This document shows positions 1 to 8,851 of a stretch of 64,000 nucleotides of DNA, in pieces. The position numbers were made by a program, and so were the translations under genes. The first letter of the stretch is position 1. Every line of letters starts with the position of its first letter. A model generated the notes under the pieces. It was not told the DNA's origin, searched no databases, and saw only the letters and a list, made by a program, of their open reading frames with translations. The stretch comes from Gimesia aquarii (lineage in GTDB: Bacteria; Planctomycetota; Planctomycetia; Planctomycetales; Planctomycetaceae). The stretch is from NCBI RefSeq assembly GCF_007748195.1, contig NZ_CP037920.1:2171501-2235500 (forward strand). Reading direction: 5' to 3'.

Positions 1-170
1 ACTGAACAAAGAGGTAAAATCAGTAACTGATCTTTAGGTAAAGCTGGAGTTTGAATAGTTCTCTCGGGATTTGCACTACAAAATACTTCATAAAAAAAAG
101 TTGGACTTGATCGACTAAAAAAAACTTTACGAAATGGTGTGATACAGACAAGCTTAGGTCTCTTCTTGTG

Positions 171-200
171 TTTACAGATCCCTTACATTCAGAAGATAAT
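171..200 (+). promoter_or_regulatory. Candidate sigma70-type promoter for glgA
   Basis: A TTTACA -35-like hexamer at 171-176 and a GATAAT -10-like hexamer at 195-200 are separated by 18 bases. Each matches the consensus at five of six positions. A start near 207 would give a leader of about 50 bases before the glgA ATG at 260. The rest of 1-259 is AT-rich and shows no gene to me. Pattern match only. Confidence 0.4.
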
Positions 201-259
201 AACGTATAGGATATTGTAGGCTTTTCAGTGGATTATGAATCCAAATAGATTGGGAATTT

Positions 260-1771
260 ATGAAAATCGTTTTAGCAAGTTCAGAGGCGATTCCATTTGC
301 AAAGACAGGCGGACTGGCTGATGTCGCTTCTGCCCTGTCAAAAGCACTGGCAGAAGTGGGGCATGAAATCAGCTTGTTTTTGCCTTATTATCCTCAATCA
401 ACTGCCAGACGAGGTATCAACTCAGACGATTTCGAAACTTGTCCAGAAAAAGTCATCATTTCTGTAGGTAGTAAGGATGTCGAAGCCTGCTTGTTGAAAG
501 CAAAATTTCCCAATTCCAATGTCTCGGTTTATCTAGTAGATCAACCTCGCTATTTTGATCGTCCCGAATTATATCATGAGGGGGGCTGCGATTATCAGGA
601 CAATTGTGAGCGATTTATTTTCTTCAGTCGCTCTGTTCTTGAATTCATAGATAAACTGAACCTGAAGCCGGATGTAATTCATTCCAATGACTGGCAGACC
701 GGATTGATACCCGCGCTTTTGAATATTGAATATCAGGATCGTTCCGATTTTGAAAAGACGGCTTCTGTTTATACCATTCATAATATGGCATTTCAGGGCC
801 AATATTGGCATTGGGACATGTTGTTGACAGGGATTGACTGGAAGTATTTTAATCGCCATCAAATGGAATTCTTCGGTCAACTAAACCTTCTGAAAACCGG
901 TATTGTTTTCTCAGACATGATTACCACAGTCAGTCCGACCTACGCAAATGAAATTCGAACAGAGCGATTCGGCTATGGTTTGCATGGAGTGCTTGACTCA
1001 CATGCAGATCGCTTGGTAGGCATTTTGAATGGTGTGGATCCGAGTGAGTGGAACCCGGAAATCGACCCGAATATCGAAGCAAATTATAGTGCGAAAACTG
1101 TAGAACAAGGCAAGCCCCGATGTAAAGCAGCTTTACAAGCGCGATTGGAATTGCCGCAACGGTCAGATGTGCCTTTGCTAGGCACAATTTCCCGAATGAC
1201 TGATCAAAAAGGATTTTCGTTGATTCTTGATGCGGCAGAAAATCTATTAACTACTGATGTGCAGATGATTTTTCTGGGAACGGGAGACCCATTGCACGAA
1301 GTGGCATTTACGGATCTGGCAAAACGATTTCCAGATAAGGTGGCGACCTATATCGGCTTTGATGAAGCACTGGCCCATCAGATAGAAGCCGGGTTGGATA
1401 TTTTTCTGATGCCCAGTCAATTTGAGCCATGTGGGTTAAACCAGATGTATAGCCTCATTTATGGAACGGTGCCACTCGTGCATGAAGTAGGGGGACTGGC
1501 TGATTCGGTCATCGATGCATCCGGAGAAAATATCGAAAACGGAACAGCAAACGGTTTTTCATTCTGGCACTTTGATGCCACAGTGTTATATCGGCAGATG
1601 CGTCGTGCTGTTGAGATGTATTCTGATAAACAAACCTGGAACCAGCTGATACAAACAGGCATGACGAAAGACTGGTCCTGGAACCAGAGTGCTCAAAATT
1701 ATCTCTCCGTTTATCAGCGCGCCTGCAGTATTCGCGCCCACAAAACGGAATCCGTTTCTTCCTCTCCTTGA
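260..1771 (+). CDS. glgA: Glycogen synthase (ADP-/UDP-glucose, GT5)
   Basis: This retaining GT5 glycosyltransferase extends alpha-1,4-glucan chains from a nucleotide-glucose donor in the cytoplasm. The N-terminus carries the KTGGL donor-binding motif (K15-L19) followed by ADVASAL. The C-terminal Rossmann half has the family's FEPCGLNQMYSLIYG block with the conserved glutamates, then VGGLADSV. At 503 residues it is close to the usual GlgA length. The ATG at 260 follows a GGGA Shine-Dalgarno in 'attgggaattt' and places the glycosyltransferase start at residue 1. galT follows 51 bases later on the same strand, then a GH57 glucanotransferase, so the three look like a storage-glucan group. No glgC, glgB or glgP lies nearby. 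The donor (ADP- or UDP-glucose) cannot be fixed from the sequence. Confidence 0.95.
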   Translation: MKIVLASSEAIPFAKTGGLADVASALSKALAEVGHEISLFLPYYPQSTARRGINSDDFETCPEKVIISVGSKDVEACLLKAKFPNSNVSVYLVDQPRYFDRPELYHEGGCDYQDNCERFIFFSRSVLEFIDKLNLKPDVIHSNDWQTGLIPALLNIEYQDRSDFEKTASVYTIHNMAFQGQYWHWDMLLTGIDWKYFNRHQMEFFGQLNLLKTGIVFSDMITTVSPTYANEIRTERFGYGLHGVLDSHADRLVGILNGVDPSEWNPEIDPNIEANYSAKTVEQGKPRCKAALQARLELPQRSDVPLLGTISRMTDQKGFSLILDAAENLLTTDVQMIFLGTGDPLHEVAFTDLAKRFPDKVATYIGFDEALAHQIEAGLDIFLMPSQFEPCGLNQMYSLIYGTVPLVHEVGGLADSVIDASGENIENGTANGFSFWHFDATVLYRQMRRAVEMYSDKQTWNQLIQTGMTKDWSWNQSAQNYLSVYQRACSIRAHKTESVSSSP

Positions 1772-1822
1772 CTTGTAAGTAATGAATCCTGTTCTCCATC
1801 TCACTTAAGTTAACTACATACT

Positions 1823-2818
1823 ATGTCTGTCATCCGCACTGATCCATTAACGGGTTTTACGACGATCTTTGCGCCGGAACGTGCCAAGCGTCCCATTGCT
1901 ATCGCGAAAACTGCTGCATTCGATGAAGATATTAAAGTGCAAATAGAAACAGATCCTTTCGCTGAAGGGAAAGAATCGGAGACGACTTCCGAAGTCTATG
2001 CAGTGCGTACTTCGCAAAGTGAACCGAACCAGCCTGGCTGGAGTTTAAGAGTGGTGGCGAATAAATATCCAGCACTCATTCCCTCTAACGATCCATCTTC
2101 AGATCAAAATTCATACGGTGTGCATGAAGTCATTGTCGAATGTCCTCAATTTGAAACTCAAGTGACTCGGCTGGGACTGTCCCAATTTCAGGAGATCTTT
2201 CATGCGTATCGCAATCGCGTAGCCGTTCATCGGTGCGACCCTCAATTGAATTATGTGATCATCTTCAAAAATCAGGGAATTCTCGGTGGGGCTTCGTTGG
2301 GGCACGCACACTCACAACTCGTCGCCAGTCAGGTTGTTCCCGAATCTTTATCTCAGGAACTTGAAACGGCTCGACGATATCTGGAGCAACATGAGAATTC
2401 TCTTTTCAGTACATTCTCTCAGGAGATGCCATCAGGATTTTCGGGGCTGGTGACTTCAACCACACACTTTAATGTCGTTTGTCCCTATGCCAGTCGCTTT
2501 GCCTTTGAAACCTGGATTGTGCCTCGTACTCTAAGGACGCATTTTGACGATTCTACTGACCAGGAGCTGGATGATTTGGCTCAGACCAGCCGACGTCTGC
2601 TGTTGGCTTTAGAAGAAATCCTGGGAAGTCACGACTTTAATTATGTCATTCAAACACCACCCTTTGACGCGACTGAGGAATCTGGCTATGCGTGGAGTCT
2701 GCGAATTTACCCTCGATTAGCGCATCTGGCAGGCTTTGAACTCTCGACGAACATGTTTATCAATCCAGTTTTTCCTGAACAGGCTATCAAACATCTCAAA
2801 AAACAGCTCGGACCCTGA
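1823..2818 (+). CDS. galT: Galactose-1-phosphate uridylyltransferase (GalT-like)
   Basis: A HIT-superfamily nucleotidyltransferase of the GalT type. It exchanges UMP between UDP-glucose and galactose-1-phosphate, feeding galactose into glucose-1-phosphate. The N-terminal part starts with the family-typical RTDPLTGFTTIFAPERAKRP. The active-site motif appears as GHAHSQL near residues 160-166, where the second histidine would be the uridylylated nucleophile. The C-terminal half retains GFSGLVTSTTHFNVVCPYASRF and a further FNYVIQTPP histidine-free variant region. Length (331) fits the family. In planctomycetes such proteins sit beside glycogen genes, and a relaxed hexose-1-phosphate or ADP-sugar specificity is possible. 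Start is the ATG at 1823; I see no strong Shine-Dalgarno. Confidence 0.85.
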   Translation: MSVIRTDPLTGFTTIFAPERAKRPIAIAKTAAFDEDIKVQIETDPFAEGKESETTSEVYAVRTSQSEPNQPGWSLRVVANKYPALIPSNDPSSDQNSYGVHEVIVECPQFETQVTRLGLSQFQEIFHAYRNRVAVHRCDPQLNYVIIFKNQGILGGASLGHAHSQLVASQVVPESLSQELETARRYLEQHENSLFSTFSQEMPSGFSGLVTSTTHFNVVCPYASRFAFETWIVPRTLRTHFDDSTDQELDDLAQTSRRLLLALEEILGSHDFNYVIQTPPFDATEESGYAWSLRIYPRLAHLAGFELSTNMFINPVFPEQAIKHLKKQLGP

Positions 2819-2834
2819 GTTGGATGAAATGATT

Positions 2835-2857
2835 TCCACAATACTAAGTATTGTGGA
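2835..2857. terminator. Perfect 11-bp inverted repeat downstream of galT
   Basis: Arms of 11 bases (2835-2845 and 2847-2857) are exact reverse complements around a single A. The element begins 17 bases after the galT stop, where an intrinsic terminator is expected, but no T-run follows on the plus strand. With a 1-base centre it also resembles an operator for a dimeric regulator. Confidence 0.4.
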
Positions 2858-2917
2858 TTACGAACTTCTTTCGACTATAAAATAGAGAATTAGGTGTTAC
2901 ATTCGGAGTCAATCCAG

Positions 2918-3184
2918 TTAAAAGAACTGGCGAAAAATTACCTGCTTTAACAATTGACCCGAATTCATCTGCATTTCAGGATCGAGAGTATCGATTTTAA
3001 GGGGACTTGGATTATATTCTCCTAAAAAGTGCTCTATGATATTTCTGAGATTGAATTTACTATAAGTTATATTCGTAACAAATCTTGCGGGATCAGTATT
3101 TGCAATATGATGGAATAGATCTTTCGACTCGGCCTGATTTCGGTAGTCGGTTCCATTATATAGCGTAATTGATATTTCTGTGTT
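2918..3184 (-). pseudogene. Possible gene fragment, 88 codons, no start codon
   Basis: On the minus strand a frame stays open for 88 codons between an in-frame TAA at 3185-3187 and a TAA stop at 2918-2920. The translation looks like ordinary protein, for example EISITLYNGTDYRNQAESK near its start and FNLRNIIEHFLGEYNPSPL further on. The only ATG codons are near the 3' end, so it cannot be a complete gene as it stands. I do not recognise the family. It may be the C-terminal remnant of a decayed gene whose 5' part was lost where the GH57 gene now begins, or a chance open frame. Confidence 0.35.
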
Positions 3185-3209
3185 TTACACGGATGAAAGG
3201 ATGCGGCCC

Positions 3210-5405
3210 ATGGGCTGTCGACTTCGGCTCGTATTAGTCATTCACAACCATCAACCAGTTGGGAATTTTGAAGGGGTTTTCGAAGAATCCTATCAAAACA
3301 GCTATCAGCCGTTTCTGGATGTTTTATCAGATTACCCTGATATTCCCTTTTCATTACATACTTCAGGTAGCTTGATAGAATGGCTGGTCGATGTCCATCC
3401 TGAATACATCGACCGAGTACGGGGATTAGCTGAATCTGGTCAAGTAGAGATTCTAGGTGGACCGTTTTATGAGCCCATTCTGGCGGGAATTCCTCGACGT
3501 GACCGAATTGGGCAAATCCTGGCTTATACTGATTACTTGAAGAAATTGTTTGGAACACCCATCCGGGGAATGTGGGTTCCAGAACGTGTCTGGGAGCAGG
3601 CATTTGCTTCGGATCTGGTCGATGCGGGTATGGAATACACTTTGCTCGATGACTCGCATTTTAGTGCTGCCGGAGTTCGTGCTGATGAGATGCATGGCTA
3701 TTATCTGTCGGAAGACGAAGGCCGTTTACTAAAGATCTTTCCAGACAACGAAACATTGCGTTATCAAATACCGTTTACAGATCCCGTGGAGACCATCCAT
3801 TATCTGAAACAGATTGCCGACCACCAGCCCAATTCAGTTGTAGTCTTTGGTGACGATGGCGAGAAATTTGGAGCCTGGCCTGGAACTTATGACCATGTTT
3901 ATCGTGATGGTTGGTTGAAAAAATTTCTAGATCTGCTGCAACAAAACGGTGACTGGTTAAAAGTAACGACGCTTTCCGAAGCCGTCGATTCGGTCTCACC
4001 TTTGGGGAGTTGTTATCTTCCCGATGCCAGCTATCGTGAGATGACGGAGTGGGCACTTTCACCGGAACGTCAACTCGAACTGGCAGACTTGAAAGAAAAG
4101 TTTGCTTCTGTAGAAGGCTTTGATCGATTGAAGCCTTATCTACGGGGGGGGTTCTGGCGCAATTTTCGTGTGAAATACACCGAACTTAATGAAATGTATG
4201 CCAGAATGTTAGAAGTCAGTGATCGATTGCAAGACCTGGAAGAAACAGGAGTCGATGCCGAGAATATCCCTTTGCTGAATGAAGCGCGCGTGGAATTGTA
4301 TCGGGCACAATGTAATTGCCCATATTGGCATGGAGCCTTTGGAGGCTTGTATTTACCACATCTCAGAAATGCTATCTATAAGCATTTGATTTCAGCAGAT
4401 TCTTTAATGGAAAAGATCACTCGATCCGAACCAAACTGGATTACTGTTGAAGCAGCGGATTTCAATCTGGATGCCCGTCAAGAAGTTCGACTGGCCAGCA
4501 ATCGTCTCGTAAGCTACCTCGCACCCGCAGGAGGGGGGCATCTTTATGAATTGGATGTACGGGGGGCAAAACAGAATCTTCTTGCAACATTGAATCGTCG
4601 TCCTGAACCCTACCATGAAATTATCCGTAAAGCGGCACAGGAGAAACGGGATGGGAGCCAGAATGGAGAAGAACTCGGGAAGATTCATAATGCAGTGCAT
4701 TTCAAACAGCCTGATCTGGATAAGAAATTGAAATATGATGACACCCCTCGCAAATCGTTGGTAGATCATTTTTATCAACCTGGCCTCGATATACAGACTG
4801 CGATCGATGGTGGAGGAGAAGTGGGGGATTTTGTGCAGGGAGTTTTTCAAAGCTCGATGCGTCGCACTGATGATTACTGCGAAGTACGTATGAAACGTAA
4901 GGGACATGTCGGTCCTTATCAAATTGAAATGACTAAGACTGTATCATTGGCAAAAGGAGCAGCAGGTACTCTGGAATTTCATTACGAACTAGAGCAGCTA
5001 CCCACTGATGTACCACTCCATTTTGGTGTGGAATTTAATTTTGCGGGAATGGCCGCCGGGGCGAGTGATCGTTATTTCTATAACCATCTGGGTAAGCAAC
5101 TGGGAGAGTTGGGTGCTCAATTGGACCTGGAAAAAATAGATCGAATTGGCTTGGTTGACGAATGGCTGGGGCTAGATGCTGCTTTGGATTTATCCTCGCC
5201 TGCTAATATTTGGACCTTTCCCATTGAAACGATCAGTCAGTCGGAGGGGGGATATGAACTGGTGCATCAGAGTTCGGTTGTCATTCCCCGTTGGGATTTT
5301 GTTGCTGACGAACAGGGACACTGGTCAGTGAGTATCACCCTGTCACTTGATACCTCAGCCGCTCAAGCCAAAGCGCTTAGTGAAGCAGCCGCTTCCGGAG
5401 CATGA
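3210..5405 (+). CDS. GH57 4-alpha-glucanotransferase / alpha-amylase-like
   Basis: A cytoplasmic glycoside hydrolase family 57 enzyme acting on alpha-1,4-glucans, probably as a 4-alpha-glucanotransferase that reshapes glycogen or maltodextrin chains. Motifs from the ATG at 3210: HNHQP at residues 12-16, PERVWE at 124-129 (E125 as nucleophile) and DDGEKFG at 215-221 (aspartate as acid/base). Their spacing matches the Thermococcus litoralis enzyme as I remember it. The C-terminal half has the DUF1925/DUF1926-like beta-rich domains of that type. No signal peptide is seen. The open frame begins with a GTG at 3180, but only the ATG at 3210 has a well-spaced Shine-Dalgarno (AAAGGA, 8 bases upstream); the ATG at 3201 sits directly on it. 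It follows glgA and galT. Confidence 0.88.
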   Translation: MGCRLRLVLVIHNHQPVGNFEGVFEESYQNSYQPFLDVLSDYPDIPFSLHTSGSLIEWLVDVHPEYIDRVRGLAESGQVEILGGPFYEPILAGIPRRDRIGQILAYTDYLKKLFGTPIRGMWVPERVWEQAFASDLVDAGMEYTLLDDSHFSAAGVRADEMHGYYLSEDEGRLLKIFPDNETLRYQIPFTDPVETIHYLKQIADHQPNSVVVFGDDGEKFGAWPGTYDHVYRDGWLKKFLDLLQQNGDWLKVTTLSEAVDSVSPLGSCYLPDASYREMTEWALSPERQLELADLKEKFASVEGFDRLKPYLRGGFWRNFRVKYTELNEMYARMLEVSDRLQDLEETGVDAENIPLLNEARVELYRAQCNCPYWHGAFGGLYLPHLRNAIYKHLISADSLMEKITRSEPNWITVEAADFNLDARQEVRLASNRLVSYLAPAGGGHLYELDVRGAKQNLLATLNRRPEPYHEIIRKAAQEKRDGSQNGEELGKIHNAVHFKQPDLDKKLKYDDTPRKSLVDHFYQPGLDIQTAIDGGGEVGDFVQGVFQSSMRRTDDYCEVRMKRKGHVGPYQIEMTKTVSLAKGAAGTLEFHYELEQLPTDVPLHFGVEFNFAGMAAGASDRYFYNHLGKQLGELGAQLDLEKIDRIGLVDEWLGLDAALDLSSPANIWTFPIETISQSEGGYELVHQSSVVIPRWDFVADEQGHWSVSITLSLDTSAAQAKALSEAAASGA

Positions 5406-5413
5406 AGCGGCTG
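5386..5413 (+). terminator. Hairpin at the 3' end of the GH57 gene
   Basis: A 10-bp stem (CAGCCGCTTC at 5386-5395 with its complement at 5404-5413) encloses an 8-base loop and overlaps the stop codon. A pyrimidine-rich tail (TCCTTCTTGTTTC) follows. It lies between convergent genes (GH57 and DUF1501) and could serve as a terminator, though the T-run is imperfect. Confidence 0.5.
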
Positions 5414-5449
5414 TCCTTCTTGTTTCACTGGGCAGAGTTATTTCTGCTA

Positions 5450-6730
5450 TCAGGAGAATAACTCTGTGACGACCTTGCCCCCATCGACGATCTTCATTGG
5501 GCGTCCCAGTGGGCTCATGTTTTCTTTCTTGGGATCAACTTTTAACGACTGACAAATCGAACAGAACAGATCGGCGACACTCACCGGCCGATCCTGAACA
5601 GCCGAGCCATTTGCGGTTGATGAGCCAATGACTTGTCCCCCTTGCACACCGCCTCCGGCCATAGCAGCTGAGAACACGCGTGGATAATGGTCTCTGCCAC
5701 CACGAGCATTGATTTTAGGTGTACGACCAAATTCACCCATCCATACCACCAGAGTTCGTTCCAGCATGCCTCGTTCTTTGAGATCAGAAATGAGTGCTGC
5801 CATCCCGGTATCTACTTGTTGTGAGATCGGTGTAATCACTTCCGAGATGTTGGCATGGTTATCCCAGCCATTCGAACGTACTTCGATAAACGTTGAGCCG
5901 GCCTCTACCAGTCTACGTGCCAGCAGACAGCCTTTTCCAAACGTGTTATCGCCATACTGCTCACGCAATGACTCTGGCTCTGAACTAAAATCAAAAACTT
6001 TTGTTTCAGGACTCAGTACGAGGGAAGATGCTTTGTTATAGATTTTACTATGGTTCTTCACTACAACTTCGCCACCCCGTCCGGCAAACTCGGAATCCAG
6101 ACGGTTTAATAATCCTAATCGTTTTTGATATCGTTGGTTCGGTACGGTAGCGGCCACATTATTGGGAGTATTTCCCGGGTTAGAAACGTTGAACGGTTCA
6201 TAATCAACCCCCAGGAACCCTGCGCCATTGGTTGTTCCCACAGAAACAATCGAGGGGATATCCAGTTCTCGGTTACCGATTTCGCGTGCGATATTCGAGC
6301 CTAGACTGGGGTGCTTCACACTGCCTGACGGAATATAGCCCGTATGCATCTGATAGGAGGCACGTTGATGATTCCCTTCTTTGTTGGTCATCGAACGGAT
6401 GAGGGCGATATCCTGCATCACCTTAGCAGTATTCTTCCAATTTTCAGAAATCTCAATTCCTGAAACAGAAGTAGAGATCGCTTTTTTATCTCCTGCACCT
6501 GATGACTTTGGTTTGGGGTCAAACGTTTCAAGCTGGCTGGGGCCTCCTGCCATCCAAAGCAGAATCATGGCGCGCCCTTCTTTACGCAATTCTTCGGCGG
6601 AAACACTCATTAAGTCGTGAAAACTCAGCGTTCCCGCGGCCATAGCCCCCATAGAGAATTTTTTCAGAAAACTACGACGTGAAAAGCCTTTGCGATGAGT
6701 TTGAATATGCTGATGGTGATAAAGACTCAT
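5450..6730 (-). CDS. DUF1501 family protein, Tat-exported (sulfatase-like)
   Basis: A 426-residue planctomycete DUF1501 protein of the alkaline-phosphatase/sulfatase-like fold. Its N-terminus carries a twin-arginine signal (SRRSFLKK, about residues 18-25) followed by a short hydrophobic stretch, so it should be exported folded. Internal blocks typical of the family include MILLWMAGGPSQLETFDPKP, WDNHANI and VVWMGEFGRTPKIN. The substrate is unknown for the family. It lies 77 bases downstream of the DUF1549 gene on the same strand. The pairing is a hallmark of planctomycete genomes and suggests cotranscription and a shared extracytoplasmic job. The DUF1501 product probably acts in the periplasm. 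Confidence 0.9.
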   Translation of the reverse strand: MSLYHHQHIQTHRKGFSRRSFLKKFSMGAMAAGTLSFHDLMSVSAEELRKEGRAMILLWMAGGPSQLETFDPKPKSSGAGDKKAISTSVSGIEISENWKNTAKVMQDIALIRSMTNKEGNHQRASYQMHTGYIPSGSVKHPSLGSNIAREIGNRELDIPSIVSVGTTNGAGFLGVDYEPFNVSNPGNTPNNVAATVPNQRYQKRLGLLNRLDSEFAGRGGEVVVKNHSKIYNKASSLVLSPETKVFDFSSEPESLREQYGDNTFGKGCLLARRLVEAGSTFIEVRSNGWDNHANISEVITPISQQVDTGMAALISDLKERGMLERTLVVWMGEFGRTPKINARGGRDHYPRVFSAAMAGGGVQGGQVIGSSTANGSAVQDRPVSVADLFCSICQSLKVDPKKENMSPLGRPMKIVDGGKVVTELFS

Positions 6731-6786
6731 TGTAAACTCCTCAAAATGAGGTTAGGGACTGATTCAAAAGTAACTTTAAAAGACGG

Positions 6787-6806
6787 TCAGTCAGTCAGTC
6801 TGTCTG
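6787..6806. repeat. Short tetranucleotide repeat (TCAG/TCTG)
   Basis: About five tandem TCAG-like units, the last ones drifting to TCTG, lie between the DUF1549 stop and the DUF1501 start. The tract is short and in a non-coding gap of 77 bases. It could vary by slippage and alter spacing inside the operon. Confidence 0.5.
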
Positions 6807-6807
6807 C

Positions 6808-8673
6808 TTAACGTTTTGTGATAAATTCACTGGAATTGAGCAGGCTCCACATAAGATCTTCGAGTGCTTCGTTCCGGTTATCAGTTGATTTAAAATAATC
6901 CTGACAAACTTTCATTTCGGTTTTGCTCGGTTCTCTGGAAAGTATCAGTAAATAGAGTTCATGAATCGCATCTGAATTCTTCGGGTAATCTCTGGCTATC
7001 TGAGCGAGCTTCGTGTTCTGGTTACTTCTCAGAAATCCATTGATGGTTGTGGAGTTCATCATAAACAGTGCCTGAGGAACATCACCGGTGATTTCATCCT
7101 GCGCGGTTGAAGGATCAAAAGTAAACAAATTACTGAATTGACTACGGGCGGTGCGATTTCCTCTGTTATATCGATCTCTCAGATTACGGTTTGCCTGAAG
7201 GTCATCCACGCCGAATACCTGAGTGATCGCTGTGAATACTTGATCGCCTCGTAATCGTGTGGGAGACTGGGCAGCAAAGGGAGCTTGGATTTCTTCTGGT
7301 TTTTTGGCTTGCATTTGCCTCTGATAGGCACGCGTGTTTGCGATCGTACGATAAAGCCATTTCAGGTCGTATCGGCTCGCCGTGAATCCGTCAGCCAGAG
7401 TCTCTAACACTTTGGGATAAACGGCACTACGTTCCGGTCCAATATCATCAATAGGCATATAAAACCCTTCACCCAGCATTTCGGCCCACATACGATTTAC
7501 TATGGCACGGGAAAACCAGGGATTCGATTTGGATGTGAGATATTTTGAAAGTGTTTCCCGTCGTTCCAGGTCTTTGAGCCCTTTAGGAGAGGCTTTTGTT
7601 CCGACAAATAACACAGGATGAACAACTTTACCGGAAGCAGTAGGATCGTTTAAGTCGGGCATCAGATATTCGGGTGTGGCACGTCGTGTATTGGGGGGTA
7701 GAGCAATGCTTTTAATTTCTTTGATCGTCAGTGCTTTATCCGAGTTTGAATCTCCACGATCAAGCATTTGCTCGAAATTTCTGGCTAAACGGGATCGTTT
7801 GACTTCTGCCTCTGTCAATTTGCCATCCCGGTTACGATCGAATGCTCTAAATAGTGGTGAGGGATCTTTGAACATTTGCAAGCGTCGATCATATTGGCTA
7901 CCTTGATCCACCGAAACAACTTGGAAGGAGCGGCGTTGAGCATCTCGAACCGGACGCACCCGGACACGGGGGAAGAAAGCTGCCAGCTCATGGAAACTGT
8001 CTCGTTTCCATTTGTCGGTGGGATGATCGTGACAGTTCGCACATTGAATCTGGATACCCAAAAAGATGCGTGAAGTTTCAGCAGCCAATTCTGCGGGATC
8101 ACCTTGATGGGCGAAAATCAATGCGGTACTCCCATTTTCCCGAACATCCCCAGTTGCCGTAAGCAAGTCGGTAGCAATTTGATCCCAGCTTTTATTTTCG
8201 TCGAGTTGAGTTGTCATCCAGGCTACGAACTCAGACTGATTGATCCGGGAACGAATGTCTGTCGCACGGAGGTAAATGACATCGCGCCAATACCGCGCCC
8301 AGTTAACGGCATAACTTTCCGAATTAAGTAAATCATTAATAATCGTTTTTCGTTTATCAGGACTCGCATCCAGGCCGAACAGGATCACTTCAGAAGAAGT
8401 TGGTTTTCTTCCAGCCAAATCGAAGGTCACACGGCGGAGAAAATCTTCATCATTGGCCAGTTTCGCTGGCTGAATATTTGTTTTTTTGAGTTCTGCTTCA
8501 ATCAGCTCGTCAACCTGCTGTGCCGTCGCGATTTCATCAACTCTTTGGTGTTTGATCGATTGTGAGCCACTCTTTGTTGCTGCGAAAGTAGAAGAGTGGC
8601 ATAATGGGACCGACAATGTAAATAGAAAAAGGCAAACAATTTGTGTCGTTCGATTTACGGAAAAACTCGTCAT
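6808..8673 (-). CDS. DUF1549/DUF1553 (PSCyt2/PSD1) protein with EF-hand pair
   Basis: An exported 621-residue protein with an N-terminal signal peptide (hydrophobic at about residues 10-32). The PSCyt2/DUF1549 domain (about 50-245) contains a CANCH motif at 211-215, the form of a c-type haem or redox site. The PSD1/DUF1553 domain occupies about 365-610. Between them lie two canonical EF-hand loops: D279-N281-D283-E290 and D308-N310-D312-E319, each with a 12-residue Ca2+-loop pattern. The molecular function of these planctomycete families is not established. Many members are large surface or periplasmic proteins linked to polysaccharide use. It is followed by its DUF1501 partner on the same strand. 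Confidence 0.88.
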   Translation of the reverse strand: MTSFSVNRTTQIVCLFLFTLSVPLCHSSTFAATKSGSQSIKHQRVDEIATAQQVDELIEAELKKTNIQPAKLANDEDFLRRVTFDLAGRKPTSSEVILFGLDASPDKRKTIINDLLNSESYAVNWARYWRDVIYLRATDIRSRINQSEFVAWMTTQLDENKSWDQIATDLLTATGDVRENGSTALIFAHQGDPAELAAETSRIFLGIQIQCANCHDHPTDKWKRDSFHELAAFFPRVRVRPVRDAQRRSFQVVSVDQGSQYDRRLQMFKDPSPLFRAFDRNRDGKLTEAEVKRSRLARNFEQMLDRGDSNSDKALTIKEIKSIALPPNTRRATPEYLMPDLNDPTASGKVVHPVLFVGTKASPKGLKDLERRETLSKYLTSKSNPWFSRAIVNRMWAEMLGEGFYMPIDDIGPERSAVYPKVLETLADGFTASRYDLKWLYRTIANTRAYQRQMQAKKPEEIQAPFAAQSPTRLRGDQVFTAITQVFGVDDLQANRNLRDRYNRGNRTARSQFSNLFTFDPSTAQDEITGDVPQALFMMNSTTINGFLRSNQNTKLAQIARDYPKNSDAIHELYLLILSREPSKTEMKVCQDYFKSTDNRNEALEDLMWSLLNSSEFITKR

Positions 8674-8786
8674 GACTTTTCACCTGATTAGAAGTGTAAG
8701 AAGCTTGTTCTCTAGTCGATCCAGGAGTCAGACTGACTCAAATGACTGGCTGATGGGAATTTAACCCTCTTCATTTCTAGACGTAT

Positions 8787-8808
8787 CGAAAAAAAAGACG
8801 TTTTTTCG
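8787..8808. other. AT-rich inverted repeat in the gntP leader
   Basis: CGAAAAAA (8787-8794) and TTTTTTCG (8801-8808) are exact complements around a 6-base loop. The element lies in the divergent gap between the DUF1549 gene and the permease, about 45 bases before the permease ATG. It could be a weak bidirectional terminator or an operator. Confidence 0.35.
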
Positions 8809-8851
8809 GGAAATAAAATAATCTGAAGCAGAAACGCAGGCAGGTACGGCA

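Larger units (their letters stand above)
2819..3209. other. Gene-free stretch on the plus strand between galT and GH57 gene
   Basis: No plus-strand gene is visible. The stretch holds the 23-base inverted repeat at 2835-2857 and a minus-strand open frame at 2918-3184 that reads like protein but has no start codon (listed separately). The AAAGGA Shine-Dalgarno for the GH57 gene lies at 3196-3201. Confidence 0.6.

Noticed and set aside
3180-3209. Longer GTG start for the GH57 gene
   Set aside because: No Shine-Dalgarno before the GTG, and the extension is not seen in the family; ATG 3210 has AAAGGA at 8 bases.
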